This document shows positions 10,431 through 21,013 of a DNA stretch of 24,521 bases, piece by piece. The stretch lies in contig MCGO01000372.1 of assembly GCA_002104985.1 (NCBI GenBank), positions 1 through 24,521 of the forward strand, written 5' to 3'. The position numbers were made by a program, and so were the translations under genes. The stretch comes from Rhizoclosmatium globosum (Eukaryota; Chytridiomycota; Chytridiomycetes; Chytridiales; Chytriomycetaceae). Under the pieces are notes generated by a model, which did not search any database, was not told the origin of the DNA, and was given only the letters and a program-made list of their open reading frames with translations. Numbering within the stretch: the first letter of the stretch is position 1; each line of letters starts with the position of its first letter.

Positions 10431-10972
10431 TTATTGTTGTCTTTTGGTTCTGTGAGCACTGTACAGGTCATCCAAGATAGCCTCCATGTGAGCATTGACA
10501 CCCCTGCAACCATTCGTAACCTTCTCCGCCCAGTCAAAGTAGTCGCTGATTCTCTTCTCGTCCCAGCCCACGGGTGGATCCCCTTCAATGCTTCTCAGAT
10601 TGTGGATCTTGTCAGCGAGTTTCACCAGTTTCGCGTTAGTTGAGGAAGCAGGCGCCTTGTCGATCTGGGCCTGTTTTCGGACGTGTTTCTCGAGGGACTT
10701 GTCGTCGTCACTTCGTCGACGATTGTCCGAATGGCGACACCGAATTCGTGCTCAATTTCAGATGAAGTTGTGTCAGTGTCTTCGATTGTGTCGTGGAGAA
10801 GCGCCGCCGCGAGAACCGACACGTCGCCGACTCCGGCTTCAACTAGAATTCGTGTAACCCCAATCACGTGGTTGACATACGGCGTGGCGCTTGCGTTGCG
10901 CCGCCGCTGGTCAGTGTGCTTGGTTGCTGCAAAGTCTACTGCTCGAACAAGTGTGGCTAAGTCAGCGTTCAT
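10431..10972 (-). CDS. HDDC3: MESH1-type HD-domain (p)ppGpp/NADPH phosphohydrolase, one frame break
   Basis: MESH1 is the single-domain metazoan/fungal relative of SpoT hydrolases. It removes pyrophosphate from ppGpp, and in animals it dephosphorylates NADPH, using Mn2+. The ATG at 10972 gives MNADLATLVRAVDFAATKHT. Metal-site features are visible: the His in KHTDQRR, the His in YVNHVIGV, HD in ALLHDTIEDTD, and the late Asp in KLADKIHNLRSIEGDPP. The C-terminal helix pair is ISDYFDWAEKVTNG. Length is about 180 residues, as in the family. No introns. One base is missing near 10701-10710 (within GTCGTCGTCA), between EVT and DDKSLEKHVRKQ; both halves match perfectly, so the enzyme is probably intact in reality. 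It lies directly upstream of KIFBP. Confidence 0.92.
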
Positions 10973-11047
10973 TTCACTTAAAATTAAAAACAAAGTTTCA
11001 TTTTAGACATATTACGTAAAGGGAATTGTAGGACTCATAGGATAATG

Positions 11048-14000
11048 CTATTTTTTGATAAAGTCGTAAGTGATTGGATCTTCTGTGCTAATGGGGCTTC
11101 CTGGAACTTCTGCTCTTGAATTCTCCCCCGCATTGTTTACATTGGACATCCGCACTGTTTCTATTCGAATTTGATTCACATCACGTCTTGCTCCAGAAAT
11201 TGGAATCTCAGTAGCGCTTGAGTGTCGGCCATCAGTTCTTTTCATTGGCGACAAACTCAAAAGATCATTTGCACTCGAATTCTTCGTAGCCTCAGGTCTC
11301 AACGTATTTGAGTCTGATTTTTTGGGTGTAACGGATTCTCCAACCAAGTTTGTCAGGGACCCTCTGGTTGGATCATTTGGCCGTATTGCACTTGATTCGA
11401 TCCGTTTTGCAGACTGAGTCCTCATGGGCCTTGCTAATTCAATCGATGCTTTTCTGCCTCTCTTTGCAACAGCTGTCGCCGGACTATTTGCCACAGAACC
11501 GTCTTGAGGGGACGTGGATAAGGACGCTGTTTGTTGAGCGCCAGTCAATGACGATGTCTGAACTGTGACGCGAATATCAGAAAACGACTTGCTGAGAGAT
11601 GATTTGGATCCAGCTGAAAATTTGCTTCCCATTTTGCTTGCCATGCCCTTGATGCTTCCCTCATGCTTTTCGTAGTTGTGGGCGAGCCATCGCAGTGCGT
11701 GGAGAGCAAGAGGGAGAATGATGATTGTTCCGATTTGCGCCATGATTGCCTGTGTGGGATTGAAGACACTGTATTTGTAATTCAATGAATTATTCGACTT
11801 AAAAGAGACTTACTCGAGGTAAATTCTGAATCCAATAAGGATGAGAATGCAGAGACAAATCTCACGATTCAAGAACGCTTCCAGATGTGAGTGATATGGC
11901 TGCCAGTAGATTCGAGTAGAGCATAGAAATCCGAGGAAAATCAGATAAATGTTGACTTGAGTTTCTTCTCGAAGGTTGTTCAGCAATGTAAATACCATCG
12001 CCACGACTCCTTTCTCCATAATCGTGATTGGCAACATGAAAAACATTTCCGGCTTAAAAACTAAATAAAAGCATTGAAAGAGTTGTTGAGCATGGGACAC
12101 ATCTTCAGTTTCGTAAATAATTCGCTTGGCCAAGTACAACTTTCGCAAAATGAGAGCAAGGCCGATTGGAAGAACAACGAGAAATAAAGCTATTACTATA
12201 AGAGCAAATATGAAACCTGGAAGGTGTTCTTGGCTGTAACACAAGACTTCGGGGGCATTATGAACAACGTATTTGCCTTCAATTTCGGTGCATGGCAAAC
12301 TGGAAATGATAATTATTAAAATATTTGAGTCGCAGGAGAACGACTTACATTTTCAGGCTGGCATCAACAAGTGGCATCACCAAAAACATGACGGCAACAA
12401 TTCCAGCTCGAAAACAAATCAAACTCATACTCTGACCACGCATATAATACGGAGTCCAACTTGGTCATGGAACCGCCAAAACCGAAATTGCGCGCCATTT
12501 TCACAGCAACAAAGATCACCCAATAAAACCCAACATCAACGCAGGCAACAAAAACCGAAACAATAGTTTCGAAACCCCCGCAATCGGAAGCGTGCAGTCA
12601 TTCACAATCCGATCAATACCAACGTAACAACCGCCAAAAACGGAACAAGGAACTTGAGCCCTCCCACCTCCAACTGGTTTCCGAAAATACAACCCGCAAC
12701 TTGAAAGTAAAAAAACAGAATTTAACGGTGGGTACTTCTTCGTAGGGAAGACACAAGAGGAGGATTGCGACCATAAGCGCTCCCAGTACAATCCCCAGCA
12801 GACTGAGTCCTGGACCGGCCGAACAGTCGCGGCATTCAGAGTTCCACATGTAATGGTTCCGCTCTACCATTCCATGCAGAGAGGGCCTGTTGCACCGTGG
12901 CACATGTTTCTGGCGGGCAAGAACTGTTTTGGCAACACGCTTCTGGGAAGGGGCATGGATAAAACACGGGGTAGGGGTATACGGACTTTGCTGCCATCCA
13001 GTCTCCTGTTAGAACATTTACTGTGGAAACCTCCCGGACAATCCATGTTATCAGGACAGTGCTGTATTCAGGGAGTTGTTAGATGCATCGGAGGAGAAAG
13101 TTGGGAATACGACTTACTTCGCATACGTCAGTTCGTGTTTTCTTTCCAGTTGAATGTACCGCTTGGACAGACGACGCACTGGAAAAATGTTCCTTGGTTG
13201 TATCTTCCGAATCCATAGGGCAATTATCTGTAAACACAGTTTCAGTTGTATTGTCATTCCTTAAAAAATCTTTTCATACCGACTGACTGTGGAGCAGTGG
13301 GTATCCATGGTAGCCAAGTAACATTGGTTTGCGTTTAAAAACGCGCACATAATTCCTCCGTATGTCTTTCCCGTTGATAAGCTGCCGAATGACTTGTCCG
13401 TTGAACGCTATCAGCCAAATTAAAGACTCCCACAAATGCCTCCAATTCAGGGAAATCAATCAAAAACTGTTGCGATGACAGTTTTGTTAAGATTTGAGTT
13501 GGGAAGTCTGTCGTTAATGGAGCTGATCGATCTAGAAAAAACACAATTTCAGTTTCTTCCCCTTATTTTAATGTGGGGGATTTTTTTACTTGTGCTGAAT
13601 TTATAGTACTCTGATGGATTGTTTCCTGGAAGAAGAACTCTTGTTATTGGCTGGACTGAGGTGAAAGCAGAAGGCGACCAATTATAAAACAGTATGTTTT
13701 TCTTGGCTGCCATTGCACTCAAAATATCTGTGTTGCGTTCGGACCGAGAAGTTGATGGTGAAATTGAGCCCTGATCCATCTAACAGACGTTGGACCATAT
13801 CAGGAGAATACGATGGATCGTATGCCCACAATTCAGCGCAGTTTGATTTATAGCCTCGACATTGAAGAGGAGTGTATGTTCCGTTGATGCAACTGGTGGG
13901 GTCTCCATCACACGTGCTGAGTGGTGCATCGAGTCTCGGACCAGTTCCCATAGGTGGAAAGTAACTTATTATTTTGAGGATTATAGTATGATCGCCAAAA

Positions 14001-14709
14001 GTCAAAGTTAAGCGTTGGGTATTTCGTAATCATATACGTTGGGACATAGAATCCAGCGTTCCCAGAGTATCCAATCGCTCCCATACTCACAGCAACGCCG
14101 TCCGTTTTGGTCAAGTTCTTTAAAGCGGGAGTGTCGGAGGGCCCTTTCGACGTTTATCGTTACAGCAACATTTGCTAACAAGCAAAAACTCACAGATTTC
14201 CAATTCAAGATCCACAATATTGTCATAAAATTCGCGACTTGGTGTAAAATTATCTGTCTATTGAGAACAGTAAGAATTTCGAGCTGTAGTAATGGTATAA
14301 TCCAATCATACCCCCACAACAACGTTGACTCTATGCAAAACAAAACTTAAGAATCACGAATAATCAACTAAAATAATTTTAATTACCGATATCCCATCGC
14401 TTCCAAAAGGAACTGCATGGCATAAGTGGTAAGAAATGAGCTGTCCCTGTTGACAGTGTCAAAACACCAAATCACTTCTCAATTCCTTTACCATTGTTGA
14501 GCGAGCAACACGATAGGCCTCTTGGATTTTGTAAACAGCGTTCCGTCCGCGTTTTTCAATGTGCTCCACCCAGGAATCGGAGTTGTCAGATTACACTTTG
14601 GCGCGTTTGCGAAAACAGGATAGATGTTATACTTGGACCAGTTCACATCAGCGGAAACGAAAGATACTAGGATTAGCACGTATGCACTGCCAAGGAGATA
14701 CAGATTCAT
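11048..14709 (-). CDS. chimeric receptor: signal peptide, OpuAC-like binding domain, Cys-rich module, multi-span TRP-like region, Ser-rich tail
   Basis: The ATG at 14709 opens a signal peptide (MNLYLLGSAYVLILVSFVSA). A substrate-binding domain follows: RPIVLLAQQW, split by an intron whose TG/G join restores W-DSSFLTTYAMQFLLEAMGYR, then GVAVSMGAIGYSGNAGFYVP, LNFDFWRSYYNP and NILFYNWSPSAFTSVQPITR. Next is a Cys-rich module (TFFQCVVCPSGTFNW, CPDNMDCPGG, YPCPFPEACCQNSSCPPETC, ECRDCSAGPG). About nine membrane spans follow, including LSLLGIVLGALMVAILLLC, LKFLVPFLAVVTLVLIG, LPGFIFALIVIALFLVVLPI, FYLVFKPEMFFMLPITIMEK and IGTIIILPLALHALRWL. The cytosolic tail of about 210 residues is basic, then Ser/Thr-rich. 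Exons I can place: 14492-14709, 14387-14446, 14194-14330, 13590-14117, 13280-13531, 13118-13227, about 12349-13061, 11814-12299 and 11048-11768. Several one-base frame breaks occur (about 13980, 13740, 12610, 12520). The function, ligand-gated signalling or transport, is inferred from the architecture. Confidence 0.75.
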
Positions 14710-14941
14710 GGCGGGGTACAATCCGCCTTTGTTGCAACTTCAAATTCGTCAATCCATTACAATGAAGATGATGGAACTCCGCATATCACTGACGCGCCAA
14801 GCAAACTGCAAATTTCAGTGTTATATTAATTAGTACCCTTTTCTATTTCATACCAGACAGTTCGGTTCTTGAAACCAAAATCATCACTATACCAAGAAAA
14901 TCGAGACATTCATCCACATTTCAAGGATTCTTCACTCGAGA

Positions 14942-14947
14942 TTTATT
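14942..14947 (-). terminator. poly(A) signal AATAAA of NUP188
   Basis: TTTATT on the plus strand gives AATAAA on the minus strand 22 nt after the NUP188 stop. Motif-based prediction. Confidence 0.5.
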
Positions 14948-14968
14948 CTTATTATATCAAACCAGTTC

Positions 14969-17900
14969 TCAAAGGCGTCCCAAAAATCCGTCAATTTCAA
15001 AAATGGCTTCCTTCACAACATAACCACCCTTTCCATCTCTTGCCATAACATCCAGCACAGATTTGGTTTGCTGAATGTTATCCAACGCCTCCCTTCGTCC
15101 TTCCTCTCCATTCGATGCAATCACGTGCGATGAAATCAAGCTAATAATTTGAGAGATCAAGAAGCAGAGGGATTGGGCGTCAAATGCACGTTCTTGAATT
15201 AAGTCTGAGGTTGATGCGAGTTGTTGACGCCTTTGCCGGATAGAGTATCCACCACGAATGAAAGACTTTCAAACAGAGTGCTCAGGCTGAGTCCTTTGTT
15301 TACCACAGATGATGCATCCCCAATAGATAAGCAGGCTTCCACGTTGAAAGACACACAAAGGAAGGATGCAATATTCCGGTCTAAATTTGAATCAGTATCG
15401 AAGATTCAAAAACTTATCACAAAAATTCACCAATCAACAAAATCAAAGCCTTGATATGATTCAAAAAGACATCCTGGAATTCAGTTTCAGGAACACTTGT
15501 GACACCATCGATTTCTTCTCGGCTCATATACACTGCCCGCGCCTTTAACGTTGCTGGATGTCTCAAGATATATACGCTTTGTCGATATACGTGAGCCAGC
15601 AGTTCTCGACACTTCACCAAGAAGGAAACATCAACATCAGTCTTTGTTCCAAGTGAGGCACCAACGACCAATCCATGCATAAGTTCGGAATACACCTCGA
15701 TTTCTTCCAACGAGCCGTTGTTTAACACAGAATCAAAGGGTGCGGAAAGTGACGCTTCAATCTGCTTCCAATGTAATTTGAGGAATCCAACGACGCTTCG
15801 ATGGAATTGGAGTGGGTTACTGACGTTTCGAAGGGCCACACTGACTACTTTCACAAGCAAGCACCATAGTCGATGTAGAGGATGTCTGTCCTGGCCAATG
15901 TAGTTTGCTAAACCTGTTTCAACGACAAGTTGAGATAGCTGGCTGTTACAGAATGAGGCAATCAGTCCACTTGCGATAACGTGGTCTGCAAGAGGGTTGA
16001 TTCGGACAAACAGAAGCAAAAGCTGAAGAGCGGCTTCACAGTTCAAGTACTCAAGTTCAAATCGTTCACTGGAATCCACAGGGCCATTTCCAACATTGCA
16101 GATAAAGTTCAGAAGGAAGGTAATCAAGTTGGATTCTCCAAGGATGGAAACACAAGCTTCCGCGGCAGCTGAAGTCTGGTCAACAAGAATCAAGAGCTCG
16201 TTCACGATAGACATTAATACAAGTGAATGGTGAGCAGTATGGACTTCCATAGGGGATGCCAAAATCTGCTCCAAAGGTCGAAGTGCGTATGGCAACACAC
16301 TGACACAGAACTCCCCAGATGAACGGTTAAATTTGGCGTCATTAAGCAGAGCTGAAACTTCTGAAACAGTTTTGATGGTAATCAAATGAGCCGTCCAAAT
16401 CTGGTTGTAGTATGCATGAGCTGTCAAGTCGTTTGAGAACAAGAATTCTCGGAACCGTGGATTAGCAACACATGTTTGAAGCGACTGAAGAAACTCTTGC
16501 ACTTCTTGAGCCTTTGGTTTCACTTTGACTGAAACTCCAGGTTTTCCAACCTCTTTGGTCCAAAGAGTCAGAAGCACAGTCAGCAGAGAGCTCAACTCTG
16601 AGCAAATTCCAAGCTTTTGAACAGAGAAATCGTCGACACCAGACACAGTGTCACACACAAGCTTCAGTACCTTCAACAGAGCAGAGTCTCCACCCCATGA
16701 ACTTGTTCCAAGCTTCAAAGCTGTCACTTTCACAAAGCAAACGACAGCCTTCAACAACCCTTCATCCACATCCACCTTAGAAATAGAGTGATTCAACTCC
16801 TTCACAGCAGCAACGAGCACATTATCCTCGCCCGCTTCGTCCAATTCAAGTACATCCCTCCCCTTCTCCTCCAAAAGCTCAACATCATACACAAAACCAC
16901 TCCCATACTCTCCAAAAATTTCATCAACAACAGCAGCGCCGCTACCACCGCTTCCAACCCACGTCTTCCGGAACACTTCCAACTCAATAAAAACACCTTC
17001 CCGTCTCCCTTGCTCCAACACATCCAACACCTTCTTCTGCTTCGTAACTACACCACCATCCCGCATCCCAGCCTCCAAAACATGCTGCAACACAGCCCCA
17101 GAAACAGTCTTCCCCACAACCCGCGAAACAACATCATTCGCACCGCCACCGTAAAACACTTGATGTGCGAGGATTTTGTAGACATGCGATTTCGAGACTT
17201 CGAGAGCGTACCGTTGTCGAAGGACTCCTTCGTGATGGAGCTGTGCCATTTCTTCTTCGCCGTCGACTTGGGCGTTTAGGATCGATTCGAGGGTTTCCCA
17301 GAACCCATCGATAGCTTTGAGTTTTGAGAGGGCGTTGTGGAATTCGTTCCCGCCGCGCCAGAGGACTTGGAGGAGGCGGAGCATGGAGGGGAGGACGGTT
17401 GTGCGGTGGGTGAGGTATTCGGACCATGATTTTAGGATTGTTTGGATGGAGTGGAGGATGGAGTGTGGGCTGATTTTCGTTGTTACAACAGCTGTTGTTG
17501 ATTTGTTGGATGTTGGCTTTGGGTCCTCGTTTGTTCCAGTCAAGAATAGGGTTCCAAGTCCTGGTTGCGTCTGAATAACCACAGTGACGAAGTCAAGAGC
17601 AGAGCGTTGAATTGCTTCTCTGCCAGCAATCACAATAGGGTCTTCTCCAATGTTCTGCACCTCTTGACTCGCCTGTTCCACAAACGTCTTGACAACGTTT
17701 AATGCATCTGATCCAAAGTATCCAATAAATGAAGGTGGTCGAGGAGTCCATTCTGATGCAACAGAGCACAACAGAATCAGAACCTACTATGCAAGTTAAA
17801 TCAAGAAACTCAGCACTGCAACTTTACCTCAGCAGACAACTTTGGAATTCCAACACAATACTCATACGAAAAGTAAGACGCAATCACATGAACCAACTCA

Positions 17901-20797
17901 GTTCCGTCCTCTCCACTACGCTCCCCATCCTTCTTTGACGCCCTCTTCACACTATGATCTAAAATCGCATGCTCTAAAACAGTCTGCGTTTTACCAGCTT
18001 TCTTGCGCTCAATAAGCAACTGTTTAACAAACAAGAGCGCTTGCTCAATGGACTCTTGTAAAAGAACACCTTCAAGCTGTCTGAGTCGTTGGAAGTAATC
18101 AAGCGGAGCTTTCACACCAACTCCAAGCACCTCCAGCACAGGAGAGAGTTGGAAAAGTGATCCATCCAGGTATACTTGGATCAAGAATTGACGCAAGGAG
18201 GACAAAGCTGGAGACGTATGTGTCACAGTAAAGTCTTTCAAAATCATGTTGAAAATCTGTTTCAACCCGTATTAGCACTCAAAAACCCGAAAAACAGTGT
18301 GAAAAAGATCACAATACCTTCAACACAGCAACCCCAATACTCAATTTATCCCGAATCCTAGCATACCTCCAACTCTGATACGTAGCAAAAACCTCTTCCT
18401 GCACAAACCGAACACAACTCGTCACAACCTCCGCCTGCTGCTGCTTCAAAAACTCTAACCCCCCAACTCCACTTCCACCGTTCTTGACATCCACATACCC
18501 TACAAGCTGCGTCTCTTCAACCATCTTCCCAACCAACTCCAGAAACGCGAGTGTCGTTTCGTAGGTTCCTGTTGACCTTTCGTAGGGTAAGAGGCATTGT
18601 TGCATGTATCTGCTTCCACCGCTGGTCACGACAAGACCGCCTTCTCTGTACCGTGGGATCGGCATCTCTTGGCGTAACAGGTTCCACACACCTTGGTGGC
18701 TCGAGAGTAACAGTGTGAGGGTCTTGAGACAGACGGTCAAGAGACCTGTTGGTGGTGCTCCGCCTGTGTTTTCTAAACTACAGGAACGGGTGAAGACGCG
18801 ACAAATCATGGCTGCGAGGTCGTTGCTTCCGAATCCAGGCATTTCTGTTGCTGGAAGTTCGCACAGGTGATCCATGAGGGAACTGATTTCTGCGTGGGTT
18901 GTTGCGTGGACGAGGAGGTTGTTGAGGAGGTGGAGCCAGTCTGTCATTATTTCTGTGGAGACTGTGGTTGTGGTTGGGGATTCGAGGAATGCGTCCATGT
19001 AGGCAACAAAGAGGTGGAACGCAGAGTATTCTACGTGGATGCGGAGGACGGGTGGGTTTACTGAAATGACACGGACTGGGGTTCCTTTCATTGCGTAAAT
19101 GTGCAATCGGGAGGAGAGGTTCTGACAGAGGTCGTATGGCGCTGCAAGAACTGATGTTCCGTTCATTGTGGAGACCATGTTGTAGTCGTAGGGTCCAGTG
19201 AAAGTTTGAAGTTGCTTGAGGTATTCGAAAACGAAACTGGCTGTCGTTTGGTTTCCACTGAGTGAGCCAAGGAGTCGAACAAATGCTTTCTGCTCATATG
19301 GAAAGCGAGCGCGGGCTGCATCAAGCAAGGATCTGCAGTCGTCGAGTGGATAGTCCTGGAGCCAAAATTGCTCGGAAATAAGAGGAGATTCGTGAAAGAT
19401 TTGAATAAAGCATTCAGACAAGTCATCAAACTTTGGGGTATCATCGACATTGAAGCACTGGATAAATAGTTTCAGCAGACCCTTAAGGACACTCTTGTAT
19501 CCGAGGCTGTTGAGGTTATCACTGTCCCAGACAGGATATGATTTGATGGAAGTTACGAGGTATTCAAAGACATTCAAGTTGTTTGCAGCTTGAATAAATT
19601 TGAGGGAGGCAGAGGCAGCCTGAATTCCATAGTCTTGTTGAAGTTTCTCTGCAGCCGGCGTGTCTGTCATTTTCTGCAACAGAGATCCCCACGCAAGGAG
19701 CAGAGGTGCAACGACGGCACCTTCACTCGGGTTTGTGGTATCAAAGTATTTTACGAGCAGTTTGGACACGTCATACAAATGGTTGGTACAATCCATAAAA
19801 GTGACAGCCTTTTCGGCTGATGCATCTGAATCATCATCCATTTCTTGTTGCGTCAAGGACGCGGAACCCGACACTTCTTCCAAATCCAATACAGTCAATG
19901 ACAACAGAATACACATATGCGCCACTTCCTTCCAAAGTAAATGCGCCGTCTCATCAAAAAGAGGCGCATTCGGTTGATGAAGACCGAAACGAGCCGCATC
20001 CAATTTCGTAATCAAGGAAGCAGCTCTGTCAGGTCCACATACACGTTCATCATAAAAGATGAGAAAGAGAATTTCAAGGTAACCCTTCTGTTCACGTAGG
20101 TTCTGTGTAGCCCATGCTGTGGCGCGTAATGGATGAAGCTCGAGGTGGGAGGGCACGCGTGCAATGAGAGCTGTCGATAGGTGGGTTATGAGGGAGTCGA
20201 CAAAGGCATCCGAAGTAAGTGGAGCAATATGGGCAGTTATTTCTGCACAAAATGGATGAGAGTTATCTCTGTGAGCTCTAAGCAGGGCTGCTACAGAAGC
20301 CAAACGAGCAGTTCTGCATTGGTTTCTTTTAGAAAGAGAAGGTGAACAAGAAAGCAAACCTTTCTGAACACAAAAACGCCGCCAACTTCTCAGTCAGATC
20401 ATCGTTGAATTCGAGTTTGTCCAGCGTTGACACTTCAGCTCGAACAAATGATTTGAGAAGGGAGTTCGCAGCCGATTCGGTAATTTGGAAAGAAGAAGCG
20501 AAAGCGCGGGTGAACAGGCCTTGTTTTGAAGAGTCTTGTTGTTGTTGTTGTTGTTGTTGTTGTTGAAGAAGAAGAAGAAGAAGAAGAAGAAGAAGGTTTG
20601 GTTGGCAGTGAATAGACTGTGTTTTGTGTGGTTACAACAGCGTCCACCCAAAAAACAAGTACTCAACAGTCCAACAACTTTGCCAAAGTCGCTGTTTCCG
20701 TCGAAAGGAACTCGGCCACGTCCTCCTTCGCGTATCCACTGTGCTTTCCCTGAACCATCGTCACAAAGTCGCTGCTCGTCGAAAACGATAGCGTCAT
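14969..20797 (-). CDS. NUP188: nucleoporin NUP188, inner-ring scaffold, six exons
   Basis: NUP188 is a giant alpha-solenoid of the inner ring of the nuclear pore that binds NUP93. Exons: about 20665-20797, about 20360-20615, 18318-20325, 17828-18256, 15431-17783 and 14969-15380. Family blocks are visible: NLREQKGYLEILFLIFYDER, VVAPLLLAWGSLLQK, NNLNVFEYLVTSIKSYPV, RFPYEQKAFVRLLGSLSGNQ, VEYSAFHLFVAYMDAFLE, CLKTLTLLLSSHQGVWNLLR, TTLAFLELVGKMVE, QSWRYARIRDKL and SALDFVTVVIQTQPGLGTLF. About 1,860 residues, against about 1,750 in human. The two long exons (2.0 and 2.35 kb) are clean. One base is missing near 15240, and the junction of exons 1 and 2 around a CTT/CAA repeat does not read through. Intron 20326-20359 is only 34 nt. 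The start ATG 20797 gives MTLSFSTSSDFVTMVQGKHS. Confidence 0.93.
20536..20595. repeat. compound microsatellite (TTG)10(AAG)10
   Basis: Ten TTG units switch directly to ten AAG units on the plus strand; the minus strand reads (CTT)10(CAA)10. It lies in NUP188 exon 2. In the frame that continues into the conserved exon (QDSSKQGLFTRAFASSFQIT) it encodes Leu10-Gln10. The other frames give Ser/Thr or Phe/Asn runs. A homopeptide of this kind in a nucleoporin is probably length-variable. Confidence 0.9.
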
Positions 20798-21013
20798 CTG
20801 TTGAATTGGTTTGCGATTAGTTTGGATTGGTACAAGGTGCGTGCCTCTGTCAAGGGGTGCGTTACTTTGAATGACTTTTTGTTGTTTTTGGATTGCTCTC
20901 GCTTACTCTTTCTCTTTCTCTCTTCCATAAAACAATTAAATAATTAAATTCGTTCTACTTCTTTAATGAAATGACGAAAAAATAAAAGGTTGCTTAAAGA
21001 CAGAAAATGAAAA
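20798..21013 (-). promoter_or_regulatory. short intergenic region upstream of NUP188
   Basis: About 216 bp between the NUP188 start and the HDAC stop, both on the minus strand. It must hold the HDAC 3' end and the NUP188 promoter. AT-rich, with a TAATTAAATAATTAA-like stretch at about 20934-20949. An AAC-rich acceptor-like CAACAG directly precedes the NUP188 ATG. No minus-strand AATAAA seen. Confidence 0.35.

Noticed and set aside
11048..14709. Bacterial contamination or recent bacterial transfer for the binding domain
   Set aside because: The domain is split by GT-AG introns like its neighbours and fused to a eukaryotic-type membrane region.
16788..17279. 163-codon plus-strand frame inside NUP188
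   Set aside because: A shadow of the long clean NUP188 exon on the opposite strand.
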